From contig CM040444.1 of NCBI GenBank assembly GCA_022749755.1, positions 10,024,274-10,088,273 on the forward strand: a stretch of DNA of 64,000 nucleotides, given 5' to 3'. The notes below the pieces were generated by a model. That model did no database searches. It saw only the letters and a list, made by a program, of their open reading frames with translations, and was not told the DNA's origin. The first letter of the stretch is position 1; each line of letters begins with the position of its first letter. Origin of the DNA: Azadirachta indica (Eukaryota > Streptophyta > Magnoliopsida > Sapindales > Meliaceae). Both the position numbers and the translations under genes were made by a program. Shown here piece after piece: positions 35,606-47,561 of this stretch.

Positions 35606-38600
35606 AACTTAAGACCTCACTTGGCTGCAAAATATGTTGCTTTTTATCGAATTTCATCACGCTGTTGTTTCTACTCTGGGAATCATGATAAAATAGATTC
35701 AGGTTTGCTTGCTAACTTTAATCTTCTATGCTATAAATCGCTTTTGTTTCGGGGAAGATTGGGTTATTCATTGCTAGGTGCAAACCATATCTTCGTACTT
35801 TTCTGAAAAGTTTTATAACTAGTTTTGTCTTATCAGACACATAAAAGAGTTTATTTTTATTTTTTAATATTATAAATTATATGTACAATTTATTGATATA
35901 ATATTAAAAATTTATAAAAAAAAATTAAAAATTTCAATTTGAACGAAATCTGCATCATTATTTTTAAGAGAAAAATAGTCTGCACTTTGCACTTGTGGGA
36001 GTGACTAACCATTGGACGTTTATTTAAACTTCATTTATATTTCTACTTTTTCATCAAATTATGTGAGACTGTGGCAACATTTTCATCAACATGTTTCTTT
36101 GAGTAAGGCATTGCATGTGCAGTAGTTGGTATTCAAGTTTTGGGGCTTGACTTTACTGTGACTTTACAGTTTACTGGGCAGTGCACTTTCATCGTTTGAG
36201 CACCGCTTCATAAAAGAACACCCACTTTTGTATAAATATCTGAAACAAGCACCCACTAACAAGGTGTTACATGGTTGTTTTGGGTAATTTTTTTTGAATG
36301 ATGGTACTGTAATAGTTTTTTAGGAGTCAAATGATGTGCCTTTACAATTATTATAGCATTCAATGTTGTTGACAAGTAAAATGAGTTGGTACTGTAATAG
36401 TTTTTAGGGCTTCATTATTCCTACATAAAAACATAGGCTTGAGATATTCTGAGTTTATGCATGTGGGTCTGCTGGGCAGATGTGATTCACTGGATGTGGC
36501 CACCTTTCACAGAAAATTGGGGACTATGGAGGAGTAAGGAACTGAATCTGAGTTCTTGCCCATTTACAGTTAGTGCTTTACTAAATGCAGGAGCCTGTAA
36601 TTCCCACTTGGCATGACTGGATACCGTCTCTCAAACTATTGTAAGCTATGCATTTACTATTAGATTACGGATTTATGTGATTGTGCCTCTACATCTTCAT
36701 ATGAGTTGATCTTCTCAAGCATTGCACGTTAATCTCTCGTTGGTGGATCGAGTTCAATCATAACAAAGGAACTTCCAGGGGTGCCATATTTTAATCATAA
36801 CTAACACTCCTTTGGAGTGTTATCCAATATGCGGGCACTCTTTGTATTGAATATGGATGTTTGATGGATTTTAACCTACATCTAGCAAATGACTTAAAAC
36901 TGCCGGCCTTATCGGACGGTATAAGTTGTATTATAGTCTATGTAAAAGCACACACACATGAAGAAATGTAAAATGAAAATGAGAGATGTATATTGATTTT
37001 GCTTATTCTCCCCAATGTTTTTGCAATTTATCCTTTTTGTAACAGACCTGTTGGCATATCTATACGTAAGATATATATCTACATTCATTCTCTATGTCTT
37101 TTTCCCTTAAAGGAGTATATTTCTTGTATGTATACCTCTGTTTCAACAACTTTAGTTTACCCTGTAGCAACCTTGCGAAAAAGGCTCAGCCTGGCTACAA
37201 GTATGAGAGATAGGGTGAACACAGCATGTCCTACTCTCCTAGTGGCAGCTCTCGGTATGAGAGAGAGGAATGTCTCTAAATTTAGTGTTTTCATGAGCAG
37301 AGGCATTTCACCTGCAGGAAGACATGTGGCAGTTTCTTTTCTGATTGTTGCTGCTGCAAATGTACAATGAAATTATTTTTAATATAAAGAACAAGTAGGC
37401 ACATGCATCCCCATCTTCAGTCAAGAGGCTTTTGGGTGATGTCTGAGCCAACCTTAATTAGATGAGCCAGTTGCACAGATATGATCCGTATCATAAGTAA
37501 TCACTGAGTTGATTTACTCCTGGGTATGCCTGTGTAGCATGAAGTTAAAATTAGCAAAATACTACACTGTCCTTTGATGTCAGCATGTGTTTCTTTCACT
37601 AATGTTTTACTTTGACTATATCTTTGATCCATTTATCTTCTTAGTTTTGTTTTCCTTTCAATGAAAAGGAGAGAAACATGCACTAATCTATTTCTATCTT
37701 TCAATTGTATGTGTTTACAGGTACGGATTTAGCAAAGAAATTGTTGCCCTGGTATATATTCTTTTACCATGCTAAAAGATTCATGATTCTATCTTTTCTT
37801 CATTCTATGCAATTTTCTATGCCCGCCCTTCTTTTTGCAGAAGTCTGAAAATGGGTGAACAATATGGTGAATCTTTAATCTACATGTTTAATTTGGAATT
37901 ATGAAAAACTATTAGAAGTAACTCATGATCATATATTGAGATACCTTCTCAATTGACCCTTTATTTCTTTTTTTTTTTTTTTTAATTTTTAGCTATAAAT
38001 GTGGAATTTATCTGTATAAAGGTATTCTTGGGTTTTAAGACATTCATAGTTGGACGATATAACAATAGCATTTGGGATCTTTAAGCTAGATGTCACTTAA
38101 AAATGTAGTTAATCTGATAAAGGAGCTAACTCTTGTGTTTGTCCAAAAGAAGCAACAGCAGAGGAGCGAGCTTAGGAAATGGCTTAGGAAGCAGAATTCT
38201 TGGATTCAAAATTCGTGAATTTGAAGTAGATGGGTAACAGTGTGAACACATAGAGCCTCAGTTCGGAGTATGCCAATGTTTCTTTTCACTTAGAAAAATT
38301 AACAATAGTAACTAAGACTTGAGCTGAATTTTTATTAAACTTTCACTTACTTATGTAAAGACCTAAACATACAGTAAAATTTTAAATGGTAAAATTATGG
38401 TTTTACCATTTCTGGCTTTTCTATTTTAATAGAAACAATTTGCAAGTACATACACAAGCTACTGTGTATAGTTGATCCAATGATAGTATTCAATTTCCTG
38501 CCTGCAAAGATGTTTGCCGGGGCACTTCTTGTACAATTTGACAATTTTACATATGGAAATGTGCTGACATGCCCAGGCAGTTGTTTGGAGTAATGAAGCA

Positions 38601-38640
38601 TTTTCCTTTTTTCCTCGTGTAGTTCTTGTGTCTTAGCTGC
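35606..38640 (+). other. region with exon-like segments, gene not identified
   Basis: Base composition rises towards that of plant genes. 35606-35702 (97 bp) lies between TTTTCAG and GTTTGC and is open in one frame (starts NLRPHLAAKYVAFYR). 37721-37751 lies between TTTACAG and GTATAT (frame reads YGFSKEIVAL). 37841-37854 lies between TTTGCAG and GTGAAC. The open frame at 36993-37370 has an unusual start context and no domain I know. It may be an intron-rich gene, the 5' UTR of one, or a decayed copy. I do not recognise the product. Confidence 0.25.
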
Positions 38641-39769
38641 TACACTTGAATAACGAAGATAATTGTAAAAATAATAAATATTTTATTTAAACTTTTAAAT
38701 AAATATACCCATTTAAAATAAATGACAAAAAGTGAATATATAAATAATTGTAATTGGGTTCTTTTTAATTAAAAAAATTATATGCTCTTGTGTCAGACTA
38801 GCATAGGAATGCACGGTAATTGTGCATGGCTGCTTGAACCCATAAAACCTACAAGCCAGTATAATAAGTAATAATTTTTCTAAATAGTATAAAATTTTAC
38901 TGTTATTAATTGTAAATGGTAAAAATTTATATTATAAATTAAAGAATAGTAAAAAAATATTTTATTTAAAATATTATTATATTATTTTTAACAGATTGGA
39001 TCGAATTTTAGCAGATTGACAATGTGAATTCATAATTTAACCCACTATAAGCGGATTTTAGATTTTTGAATCCAACTTGATCCACTAATCCATCAAATCT
39101 ACTAAAAACAAATCGAATCAAATTAGATTGAGCAAATTGATCAGATTGAATCGGATTCTGAACACCCCTAATGTCGGGGAAGGGAAGCGAGTGATAGGGA
39201 CAAGTTTAGAATTAACCTAGGATGTGCATATTGAATAGAAAACAAAGATATCTATGTCTCGTATTTCTTCATAACATGCTTGGAATCTAGCGTATTGTGC
39301 AAAAACAAAGGGTTAAGAATAGGACTATAATTGTTTTTTTTATCTCCTTTTACCCTGACAGACCATTTTTGGATTTGGATTGGTGTATGGATAGAGTTAA
39401 ATTTCCTAAAGCAACACTCTATCATATTAGCCTTCTTCTCAAATTCGCTTATAGTTGACACCTCTTCTTTGAGCTTATTGAATTGTCCACAAATAAAAAA
39501 TTATTGCTGTATCAGAGTTTAAATTCATGTTATTCAGGAAAAACTCTTCTGGCCTTTGATATTGGATATTTCAATGCCAGATAGCCAAGAAATCACAAAA
39601 GATTTTCTTAGAACTGGGGAACTTGTACTCTTTAGTTAAAGATTTTGTTTTCATTACTTACAGACTCCATTTTTGGTAGATGTTGTTGAACATGGAATAT
39701 CACGTTTTTGGTATTTTGACAACTGTCCTTCGTGCCTGCATTTTAGTGGCACGTGTTTGATCTATGATT

Positions 39770-39972
39770 GATGGTAGTTATTGATTGAGAAAGAAAGCAA
39801 TTCTATATTTTTCTCTAATAACAATATAATGTTTATATAGGTGTAAGAACAAATATCCTATTGAAACTAGGAAAATATTATTCCCATCATAATATAAATC
39901 CTAAGTAGACAATAATACAAAAATCTTAAGTAGACAAGAATTAATAAAATAGTTTCCTATTAGGTTTTAACA
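39770..39972 (-). repeat. 3' LTR, short type, of the chimeric copia
   Basis: On the minus strand begins TGTTAAAACCTAATAGG right after AGCTTGAGGGGGAG. A CCTATATAAACATTATATTG box is at about 39822-39841. The end near 39770 is approximate, fixed only by a TG on the plus strand and the usual length of such LTRs. No similarity to 42604-43358. Confidence 0.65.
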
Positions 39973-39987
39973 CTCCCCCTCAAGCTG

Positions 39988-40735
39988 GAGTATAGATATC
40001 AATCATGCTCAGCTTGGAACAAAGATATCAGAATATTCCTTTATGCACTGCTTTGGTAAAGATGTCTTTGACTTGATCTTCTGACTTTATATATAGAGTT
40101 ATAACTTTTTCGTAGAAATGATCTCCCTTAAAAAGTGACAATCCACCTCTACATGCTTTGTTTGCTCATGAAACATAGGATTGTTAGATATTTATGTTGT
40201 ACCCTGATTATCACAATATATTATCAAAGGACTTTTCACTTCAATGCCAAGTTCTTTTAACAGATTTTTAATTCACATAAGTTCACAAGTAGTATGGGCC
40301 ATAGCTCGATATGCAGCTTCAACACTAGACCTACCCGCAACATTTTGCTTCTTACTCTTCCAAGTCACTAAATTACCACCAAGAAAAGTACAATAGCCAC
40401 TAGTTGATCTCCTATCAATTTTCGATCCTATCCAATCTATATCAGAAAAACTCACAATATCTAACTTGCTATTTCTTATACAAAATTCCCATTCTAATCA
40501 TTTGTTTGAGATATCTAAGAATTCTACACACTGCTTCCCAATGAATCTTCGGATTTTCCATGTATTGTTTAACTAAACTAAATACAAATGTGATATCAGG
40601 TCTACTTACTGTCAAATAAATCAACTTCTCCACAAGACTTCTATATCTTTGTTTGTCTTTAAACTTAGGGCTATCTTCACTATCCAATTTCAAATTTGGA
40701 TCCATAGGAATATCAATTGGTTTGGACCTTAACAT
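39988..40735 (-). pseudogene. copia RT C-terminus and RNase H
   Basis: Starts at the fusion point with RMLRSKPIDIPMDPNLKL (normal end of RT linker), then LIYLTVSRPDITFVFSLVKQ and HWEAVCRILRYLKQ. After a frameshift near 40460, RNase H reads DWIGSKIDRRSTSGYCTFLG, KKQNVAGRSSVEAAYRAMAH and, further down, IIYCDNQ-like residues to about 40000. It would degrade the RNA strand during reverse transcription; inactive. Confidence 0.85.
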
Positions 40736-42489
40736 TCTTGTTTCCACTCCATTTTGTTGCGGAGTGTATGGTACTGTGAACTGTCTTTCAATACCTTCTT
40801 GCTTACATAGTGCAAGAAATTCACTGTCTGTATACTCTCTTCCATTGTCTGTTCTCAAACATTTAATCTTTTTCCCAAATTCAAGTTCCACTTGCGCTTT
40901 GAAGTCTCTGAACACTGGAAACGCTTCTGACTTTTTCTTAATTGGATATACTCAACATCTCTTGGAGTAATCATCAATAAAAGTCACAAGATACTTTGCT
41001 CCTTATAGAGACACTTCCGGTGATTCCCAAATATCAGAATGAATCAAGTTTAGAATGCATTTGCTTCCAGCATTAGATCTATTGAACTTCAACCTATGCT
41101 GCTTACTTGTAATACAATGCTCGCAAAACGGTAGTTTCACCGCTTTAAGTTCTGGAAGTAGCTTTCAGTTGGAGAGAATCTTCAAACTTTGTTTTGACAT
41201 GTGGCCGAGTTTAAGATGCCACATCATTGTCAATTCTTCTTCTTTTCTAGTTGAAGCAACACACCCATCAGCTTTCTATTGTGTTTCTCCCTTAAGCATG
41301 AATAAATTTGTAGTAATCTTTTTTGCTTTCAAAACCACAAGCGCTCTTCTAACAATCTTTATAATCCCATTCTCAATATGGGTTTTGCATCTAAGATCAT
41401 CTAATTGTCCTAAAGATAATAGATTTTTCTTCAAACCTTTGACATATCGTACCTCTTTAATAGTGTGAGTTGTTCCATCGTGCATTTTTATCTTAATAGT
41501 ACCAATACCGGCAATCTTCAAGGCGTGATCATCTCCCATGCATACAGATCCTTTAGAGATAGGTTCATATGTGTGAAACCATTCTCTTCGAGAGGTCATG
41601 TGCCATGTTATTCTTGAGTCTACAAGGTAGACATCAGCAAATCGCTTTCTGCCTTCAACAATCATTGTTACCTCACCGTATAATACTTCACCATCATTTG
41701 AGGTACTTGCAACACAACCCTGAGCCTTTGATGTTTCGAAATCTCCACTCTTCTTGTTATTCCAACAATCTTTTTTTACGTGCCCTTTCTTGCCATAATT
41801 GTAGCACTTGACATTCTTTTTACTTTTTGATTTTGATCAACCTTGATTCTGACTTCCACTAGACTTACGTTCAATTGATCTTCCTCTTGTCATTGATAAT
41901 GCTTTTGCTTGCTGCGAACTCACATTTCTATCTTCCTTATTTCTGCGCCTCCTTTCTTCTTCTAAGACAGTGGCTGCAATATCATTGAAGACTAGAGAAT
42001 CCGTTTGGACATTAGTTGTCAGGTTGATGATGAGTTGATCATACAAGTTGGGTAGACTTTGAAGTAGAATCTCCGCACGTTCATTTTCCTCCATTTTGTA
42101 CCCCAACGTTGTAAGTTGTGAAAATAGAGTTTTCAAGATGTTGATATGGTCAGTCACAGATGTAGATTCTGCCATTCGAAGAGTGTAAATTCTTCTCTTA
42201 AGATTTTGTTGTGTAGTGACTTGGCCTCGCACAATTTTGTCAAAGTATCCCATATCTCTTTTGTTGTTTTCATCTCCTCCACACTAGCTAATACTCCATC
42301 AGCTAGTCCTAAGTGTAGATCGGCAATTGCATCACCATCCATCTTGTTCCACTTGTCTGTGTCGATATCCGAGGATTTTTCGCCAATTGCTACTAGACAT
42401 TTGTTCTTCCTTAAAATTGCCTTCATTTTCATTTTCCACAACGAAAAATTATTTCCGTTGAACTTCTCAATTTCAAACTTTGCTGCCAT
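40736..42489 (-). pseudogene. copia gag, protease and integrase
   Basis: ATG at 42489: MAAKFEIEKFNGNNFSLWKM, a typical copia Gag start, with a frameshift at about 42200. The zinc knuckle near 41770-41810 reads CYNYGKKGHVKKDC: the second Cys is Tyr. Protease has YLVDSRITWHMTS near 41620: the D-S-G box is D-S-R. Integrase head MWHLKLGHMSKQSLKIL with CEHCITSKQ (about 41080-41230), then IHSDIW, KIKCLRTDNGREYTDSE (second Asp) and YTPQQNGVE, where the fusion begins. Several stops, for example between 40940 and 41000. Confidence 0.87.
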
Positions 42490-42588
42490 TGTTGATGATT
42501 ATCTGCTTCTCACTTATACCGAATGTCACTAATTCACCGTCAATAGTACTTGTAAATAGTAATTATAAATAGTAACCCGCACAACCAA

Positions 42589-42602
42589 TATCTCTGATAC
42601 CA
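42589..42602 (-). other. primer-binding site (tRNA-Met) of the chimeric copia
   Basis: Minus strand TGGTATCAGAGATA, one base inside the LTR end at 42604. Confidence 0.88.
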
Positions 42603-42603
42603 C

Positions 42604-43358
42604 TGTTAGAAAATTAGAAGTCGAAGCAAAACATGCAACTACAATGAAATTGAGAAAACAATGAAAATAAACGTTATATAGGAGATATAACCATCCATCA
42701 CCATAAAGCAATAAATAAGTAGGAGGTATAACCATTCATAGTAAAATAAAATAACAAAATAAATCAACACAAATATTTTACGTAGAAAACTCTTAAATAA
42801 ATTAGGGTAAAAATCACGGGAAAATATAGGAGTATTTCACTATTTTAAAGTGGGGATTACAACTCTCTTTTTCTCTAATAACAAGGAAATAACAACTTTC
42901 TAAATAGGAGTATTTCACACTCTCTCTCGAAATAGGAGAAACAACTCTAAGTGAAGAATACAATATAAAAAAGAAACTAATTTTTCTCTCTTTGTAGAAA
43001 CTCTCAAAAGATGATTTTGGAATGGATGGAATGGTGAAAGGGGGTGGTATTTATAGTGGTTTCCTTCTCCCATTTTTCAACACACACACTTTACAATTTA
43101 CTCCACAAATTTCTTCACCTACCAACCACTACGTAAATTCAAACTTTTTCTTCACCTAACACCAACCTCATTAGTAAAGAAATTCAAAAAGGAGTAACTG
43201 CACTTTCGGTATATTTCGGTGCTCTTATACGGTATAATACTTTCATCATAATACATACTGTTCATTTATATAATACTGTTCATCTATATAGTATTATTCA
43301 CCAAAAATGAACTTTACAATTTCACATTTAGAAAAGTGGAGACTTTAGCTGTCTAACA
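42604..43358 (-). repeat. 5' LTR, long type, of the chimeric copia
   Basis: 755 bp with TGTTAGA..TCTAACA ends (perfect 7-bp inverted ends) on the minus strand. A minus-strand TATAAATACC box is near 43050. Inside, AGGAGTATTTCAC occurs twice (about 42828 and 42906). Confidence 0.85.
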
Positions 43359-43658
43359 CATGACCTCAAACCATCACTTTTTATTGACATTTTTTGGTGT
43401 TTAATTAAATTCCAGCCTAATTGCAACAATGTTTGCTGTGATCGCTTTACAAATATGGAGGTCTATGTGCTAGAAAATGTTGAAACTCAGTACCTCTGCT
43501 GTCTTAGTAAAATTAAAATCAGTAATACATCCATGGTGTTTTTTCTTTTTTTCACTCTTCCAGTAATGGTTGCTTACTTGGAACTTTCTTAAGTTTTGCA
43601 ATATTAGACTAGGTTGTGAACTAACAAAACTAATTAATGGTTGACGTCATGATATTAG

Positions 43659-44052
43659 GAAATTAGAGATGCAGGATGTAAAGATATTCTGAATGCATTG
43701 CTTAGCATATTAAAGTCCATAAGGTAGACACTGGCTCCATTATGATTGACTTTTAAATCATTACTTTATTCAACTAGATCCCTGCTCATCATTTTTGTCT
43801 GTGGAAATTGACATGACTTCTTTTGAACTATTATCATGTAAAACAGTATGATACCATACAATTGACTGTTTTCAAGATGTGTGGCTGCAGTTCATCATGG
43901 CGAAAGGTGAGAACATTCTATTTAGTGTGATTCTCTTTTATATAAATTAGATATGCCAAATACAGTAGAGCTGACTATGTTTTTGCATTAATTTTCTTCA
44001 ACTGAAAGCCAGTGGATCCACTACCACAGCACTCTATGCAGGAATCCTTCAG
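43659..44052 (+). other. three exon-like segments in phase, gene not identified
   Basis: 43659-43723 (65 bp) lies between ATATTAG and GTAGAC, 43891-43906 (16 bp) between GGCTGCAG and GTGAGA, and 44009-44052 (44 bp) between CTGAAAG and GTTGGT. Joined, they stay open in one frame for 41 codons, starting EIRDAGCKDILNALLSILKS. The copia element at 39770-43358 would then sit in an intron or next to the gene. I do not recognise the protein; chance is not excluded given the short length. Confidence 0.25.
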
Positions 44053-44914
44053 GTTGGTTTCATAAACTCTTCGTTTTTCTCTAAATGATTTTATATTTTT
44101 ATTGTTCAAATTTAGGACGAAAGCTTATTCTTAATTATGGTAATTTGCTGCAAGAAAGCTAGTGAGGCAATAAGGAAACAAGAGAGGGATATCCATTTCT
44201 GTAAATTTCATCTGCCATAAGATTATGACAATCTCAGTTTTCCTCTTTCCATGTAGAACCTTGAAGTAGCTGAAACCTTATATTAGCTTTTTATGAATCC
44301 TATATTTCAACCAGCCCATAAATTCTCCCACCTATGCAGTAGGCTGGAATCCTTTTCTTCCTTTATTTATTTCCATGTTTCTCTTTCTAAATCCAATTTG
44401 ACAGAATGAAATAATTTTATATGAACCCAAAAACTATATGTATCCCAGTAATCTTATGTTTAGTATCTACAACATGCAATAAATTTGTGCCAACTAGACA
44501 TTTCTGCTTGTTTTGTTTGGAAGTAATGCTAACTTGGGTTACAGGCACTTTACTTTTTGAAGGCTGATTCTGTATCCCGCCTCCCTTTTATTTTTAAGAA
44601 ATATATTCAGTGCTTGTCTTGGAATTAAATAGATTGATATGTATGGAAACAAACCTTTTAAGAATCTAATCGAACTTTATATCAATGATTTATCTGACAT
44701 CTTCGTGAACTGTGCTTCAAAAACGAAAACAAATTTAAAGATTTATGGGATTTTTAGAGATGGGGAATTTATTAATTGTTTTGCTGTATTTGTGTAATAC
44801 CCTCTTTTAGAAGGTATATTTGCAGTTCATTTTCTGTGTATTGATTTTGTATTTGGGATATTATACCATTTATGCGTTACAACTAATATAACCAATAATG
44901 GTCAAATGCCTTGG
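44053..44914. other. no gene recognised
   Basis: Composition like intron or flank of a gene. No clear exon. Ends with CTTGG (44910-44914), the left target duplication of the next element. Confidence 0.4.
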
Positions 44915-45766
44915 TGTTAGAGAGTTAAATCTTGTAGCGTATAATATACTCGATGATGGTGTTACATCAAGTTGACAAGTTGCGGGATTTATACAGTGCT
45001 GTAAAATAGGTTTAGGCGAATTGAGATAAGGGCATAAGGCTATATTGTAGAGAGTGTCGTTGAACACTCAGATTAGTGTTATGAGAAAGCTATGAGGACA
45101 GCCATAATCATTGGTACACACCCATGAGACTTGGAAAATAGCTGTAAACGGGAATGGTATAGGTAGCAATTGTGCAGTAGTTAGGCTGTGCAATGATAAT
45201 AAACATTACGGGTTCGTGAGGTAGAAGATTCAAGGTAGTATCGGGAGTATTCGCTAAAGCCCTAAATGCGGTGCATTTGCTGAGATTAAGGCAATGGAGA
45301 CTTGGTCTTGATGAGATGTAAAGCAAAAACCAAGTCATCTTGACTTGGCTGGGCAATTCCTTAGCTTAAGGAAGCGGCACACAAAAGTAGCCTTAGACTT
45401 GTTCATTTGACTAGGAAAAACACGTAAAGGCAGCATGTATGTGGGACATATGGCCTTAACAACTAGGGGTGTTGGTTGTTCTTGGATATATATATATATA
45501 AAAGATAGTGAGAGTGCTAGAGATTATCAAGTGAGTCGAGTAAATCTCTAACACGAAAAGCCTTGTACATTTGTAATCTTTCTTAAAGAAATAGAAAAAT
45601 TGAAGATAGTTTTCCCTTCGTAATATTGTGTAAGTGTATTGTGTTTTCTTTTAAAGCGTTAAAAATTTTGATAGTTGACCTCTATTATGGAAGTGTAAGA
45701 TTACTAGTCAAAGTTATTAGGCGCAAGTACAGCATTGCTGCATCGATAAAAAGGTCCCCTGTGACA
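44915..45766 (+). repeat. 5' LTR of the chromovirus
   Basis: 852 bp, TGTTAG to GTGACA. Aligns with 51432-52245 at about 75-80% by eye; shared blocks include AAGTTGA..GCGGGATTTATA, CTATGAGGACAG, GAGACTTGGTCTTGATGAG and GACTTGTTCATTTGACTAGG. A (AT)n TATA-like run at 45488-45502 fits the LTR promoter. Confidence 0.88.
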
Positions 45767-45879
45767 TTGAAGGAAAGAGTAGGGTAGTTGGAAAGAGTTG
45801 TTGGTTTTGTACCAGCTCATGCAAATTTATTGGCAGAATAATTACAACTCAATGCTACCAAAATTGTTAGTTTTTGGCA

Positions 45880-47560
45880 GGAGTTGAACAATTTTACCAA
45901 TCTATTTGCACAAAGCTGAATGTATCATAAAACATGTGTGATCCTTGGCATGGGCATTGAAAGCGCACATCAATGATCTTGAAGGAGAGGTTATATTGCT
46001 TAAGCGTGCATTAGGCAACACTTTACACATATGGAGGTGGGTCCTTCAAAGATTAAGGTGCCCAAACCTAAAGGGTTTCAGTGGCTCACGCAATGCAAAG
46101 GAATTAGAGAATTTCTTTTGGGACATGGAACAATACTTCAAAAAGGTCCAAATACCTAAAGTAGAGCAAGTTACCATCACATGCATGTATTTAGAGGGAG
46201 ATGCAAAGTTGTGGTGGCATACTTGACTCCAAGAGGATGTGGAAGCCCCCAGTGCTTTACTGTGGATACATGGGATTCACTTAAACAAAAGCTGAAGGCT
46301 CAGTTCTTGCCTTAGAATGTGTGGTGGCTTGTAGGGAAAGTTTGAAGAGACTCAAGCATATGGGTTCTATGCGTATATGAAGGCATTTAGTTCATTGACA
46401 TCGACATAAAAAATATGTTAGACGAAGATAAGCTTTTCAATTTTATTTTTGGATTACAGCTGTGGGCATAAACGGAATTATAAAAAGAAGTGGTAAAGGA
46501 CTTACTTACTGCAATCGTAAAGGTGGATAGGTTGGTGGACTACAAGTTCGAGATCATAATTGAACAAAAGAGAAATGAAGACAAGAAAAAGAAGGTTGGT
46601 TCCTTGAAGAGTGATGGCCAAAAGAAATAGGGAGAATCTAGTCGATCAAAGTCACCAAAGCAAGAAGAGAAGACCTGGGCATGTTTTATCTACGATGGTC
46701 CCTACAGGGCAAGAAAATGCCCAGAGTGCAACAAGTTAAATGTGATGGTTGCCAAAGAAGAAAATCCAAAAGCTGAGGAGTACTTTTCGAATCTTAGCCC
46801 TTTACAGTAACAATGTCGCAATGTGTTACGACTATGAAGAGTTATCGAGATTTTAAGTACACGAAGGTGCATGTAAATGGCATCAAGATTTGGCTAATGA
46901 TAGACACAAGCGTGACAAACAACTTCCTTACATCACGAGAGGTGTAGTGCTTAAGATTGAATGTTGAGGGAGCAGCGTGTGTTATGTGGGTCGTGAATTC
47001 GTCTGATATGGTTGTGTAAGGAATAATCATAAGCTCTTTGAGAGTTAGGGATTGGGAAGACAAGGTATATTTTTCAGTTTCAACTCTCGGAGATTTCGAC
47101 TTAATTTTAAAGATCAAATTTTTTGTGGGTGCTATAGCATGTATGATGCCACAAATGCAGAGTTTATTAACTATGCGAAATACTTTACAGCTTATACCTT
47201 GTGAGTTTTCGGAGAATGGCAAATCATAGCCATTATTTCAATTCACCATTTAGTTTAACAAGGGCCTCAAGAAGTAAAAGATGTCGTACATTGCAATGCT
47301 TGTAGATATCATGATAGACCAAGTCGTGAAGGTGCTTGATAAGTATGTTGCGGTGTTAAATGAGTTTGCAGACATCATTTTACCTAACCTCCTAAAAAAG
47401 TTACCCCGTAGGCATGCTATTGATCACCTACATTGAGTTAGAACTTGGTGTAAGACCTTTTATATAGGTTTCTTACCTAATGTTGCCATGCGAGTTAGCA
47501 ACGTTGCAGAGACAACTTGACAAGTTGCTAGATACAGAGTACATTTAACCCTTGAATGCT
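45880..47560 (+). pseudogene. chromovirus gag and protease
   Basis: Gag: FSGSRNAKELENFFWDMEQY then YLEGDAKLWWHT (45945-46226), the Retrotrans_gag-type core. The zinc knuckle near 46683-46722 reads CFIYDGPYRARKC where the family has C-x2-C-x4-H-x4-C, so the second Cys and the His are both Tyr. Protease: IWLMIDTSVTNNFLTS near 46893, with D-T-G changed to D-T-S. The region ends at REQ/RQLDKLLDTEYI, just before the RT, where the solo LTR is inserted. Many stops between domains. Confidence 0.82.
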
Positions 47561-47561
47561 C

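Larger units (their letters stand above)
39770..43358 (-). mobile_element. chimeric Ty1/copia element with two different LTRs
   Basis: Minus strand. The 5' end has a 755-bp LTR (42604-43358), tRNA-Met primer site, gag, protease and most of integrase. At about 40735 the integrase frame runs straight into the C-terminal part of a copia RT, then RNase H, a polypurine tract (AGCTTGAGGGGGAG, 39973-39987) and a ~200-bp LTR of a different family (to 39972). The two LTRs share only the TGTTA start. This is best explained by a deletion joining two copia elements that lay next to or inside each other. Dead: stops, frameshifts, damaged protease. Confidence 0.75.

Noticed and set aside
36993..37370. 125-codon open frame
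   Set aside because: No recognisable domain, no splice support, and both strands are open here; kept only as part of the unidentified exon-like region.
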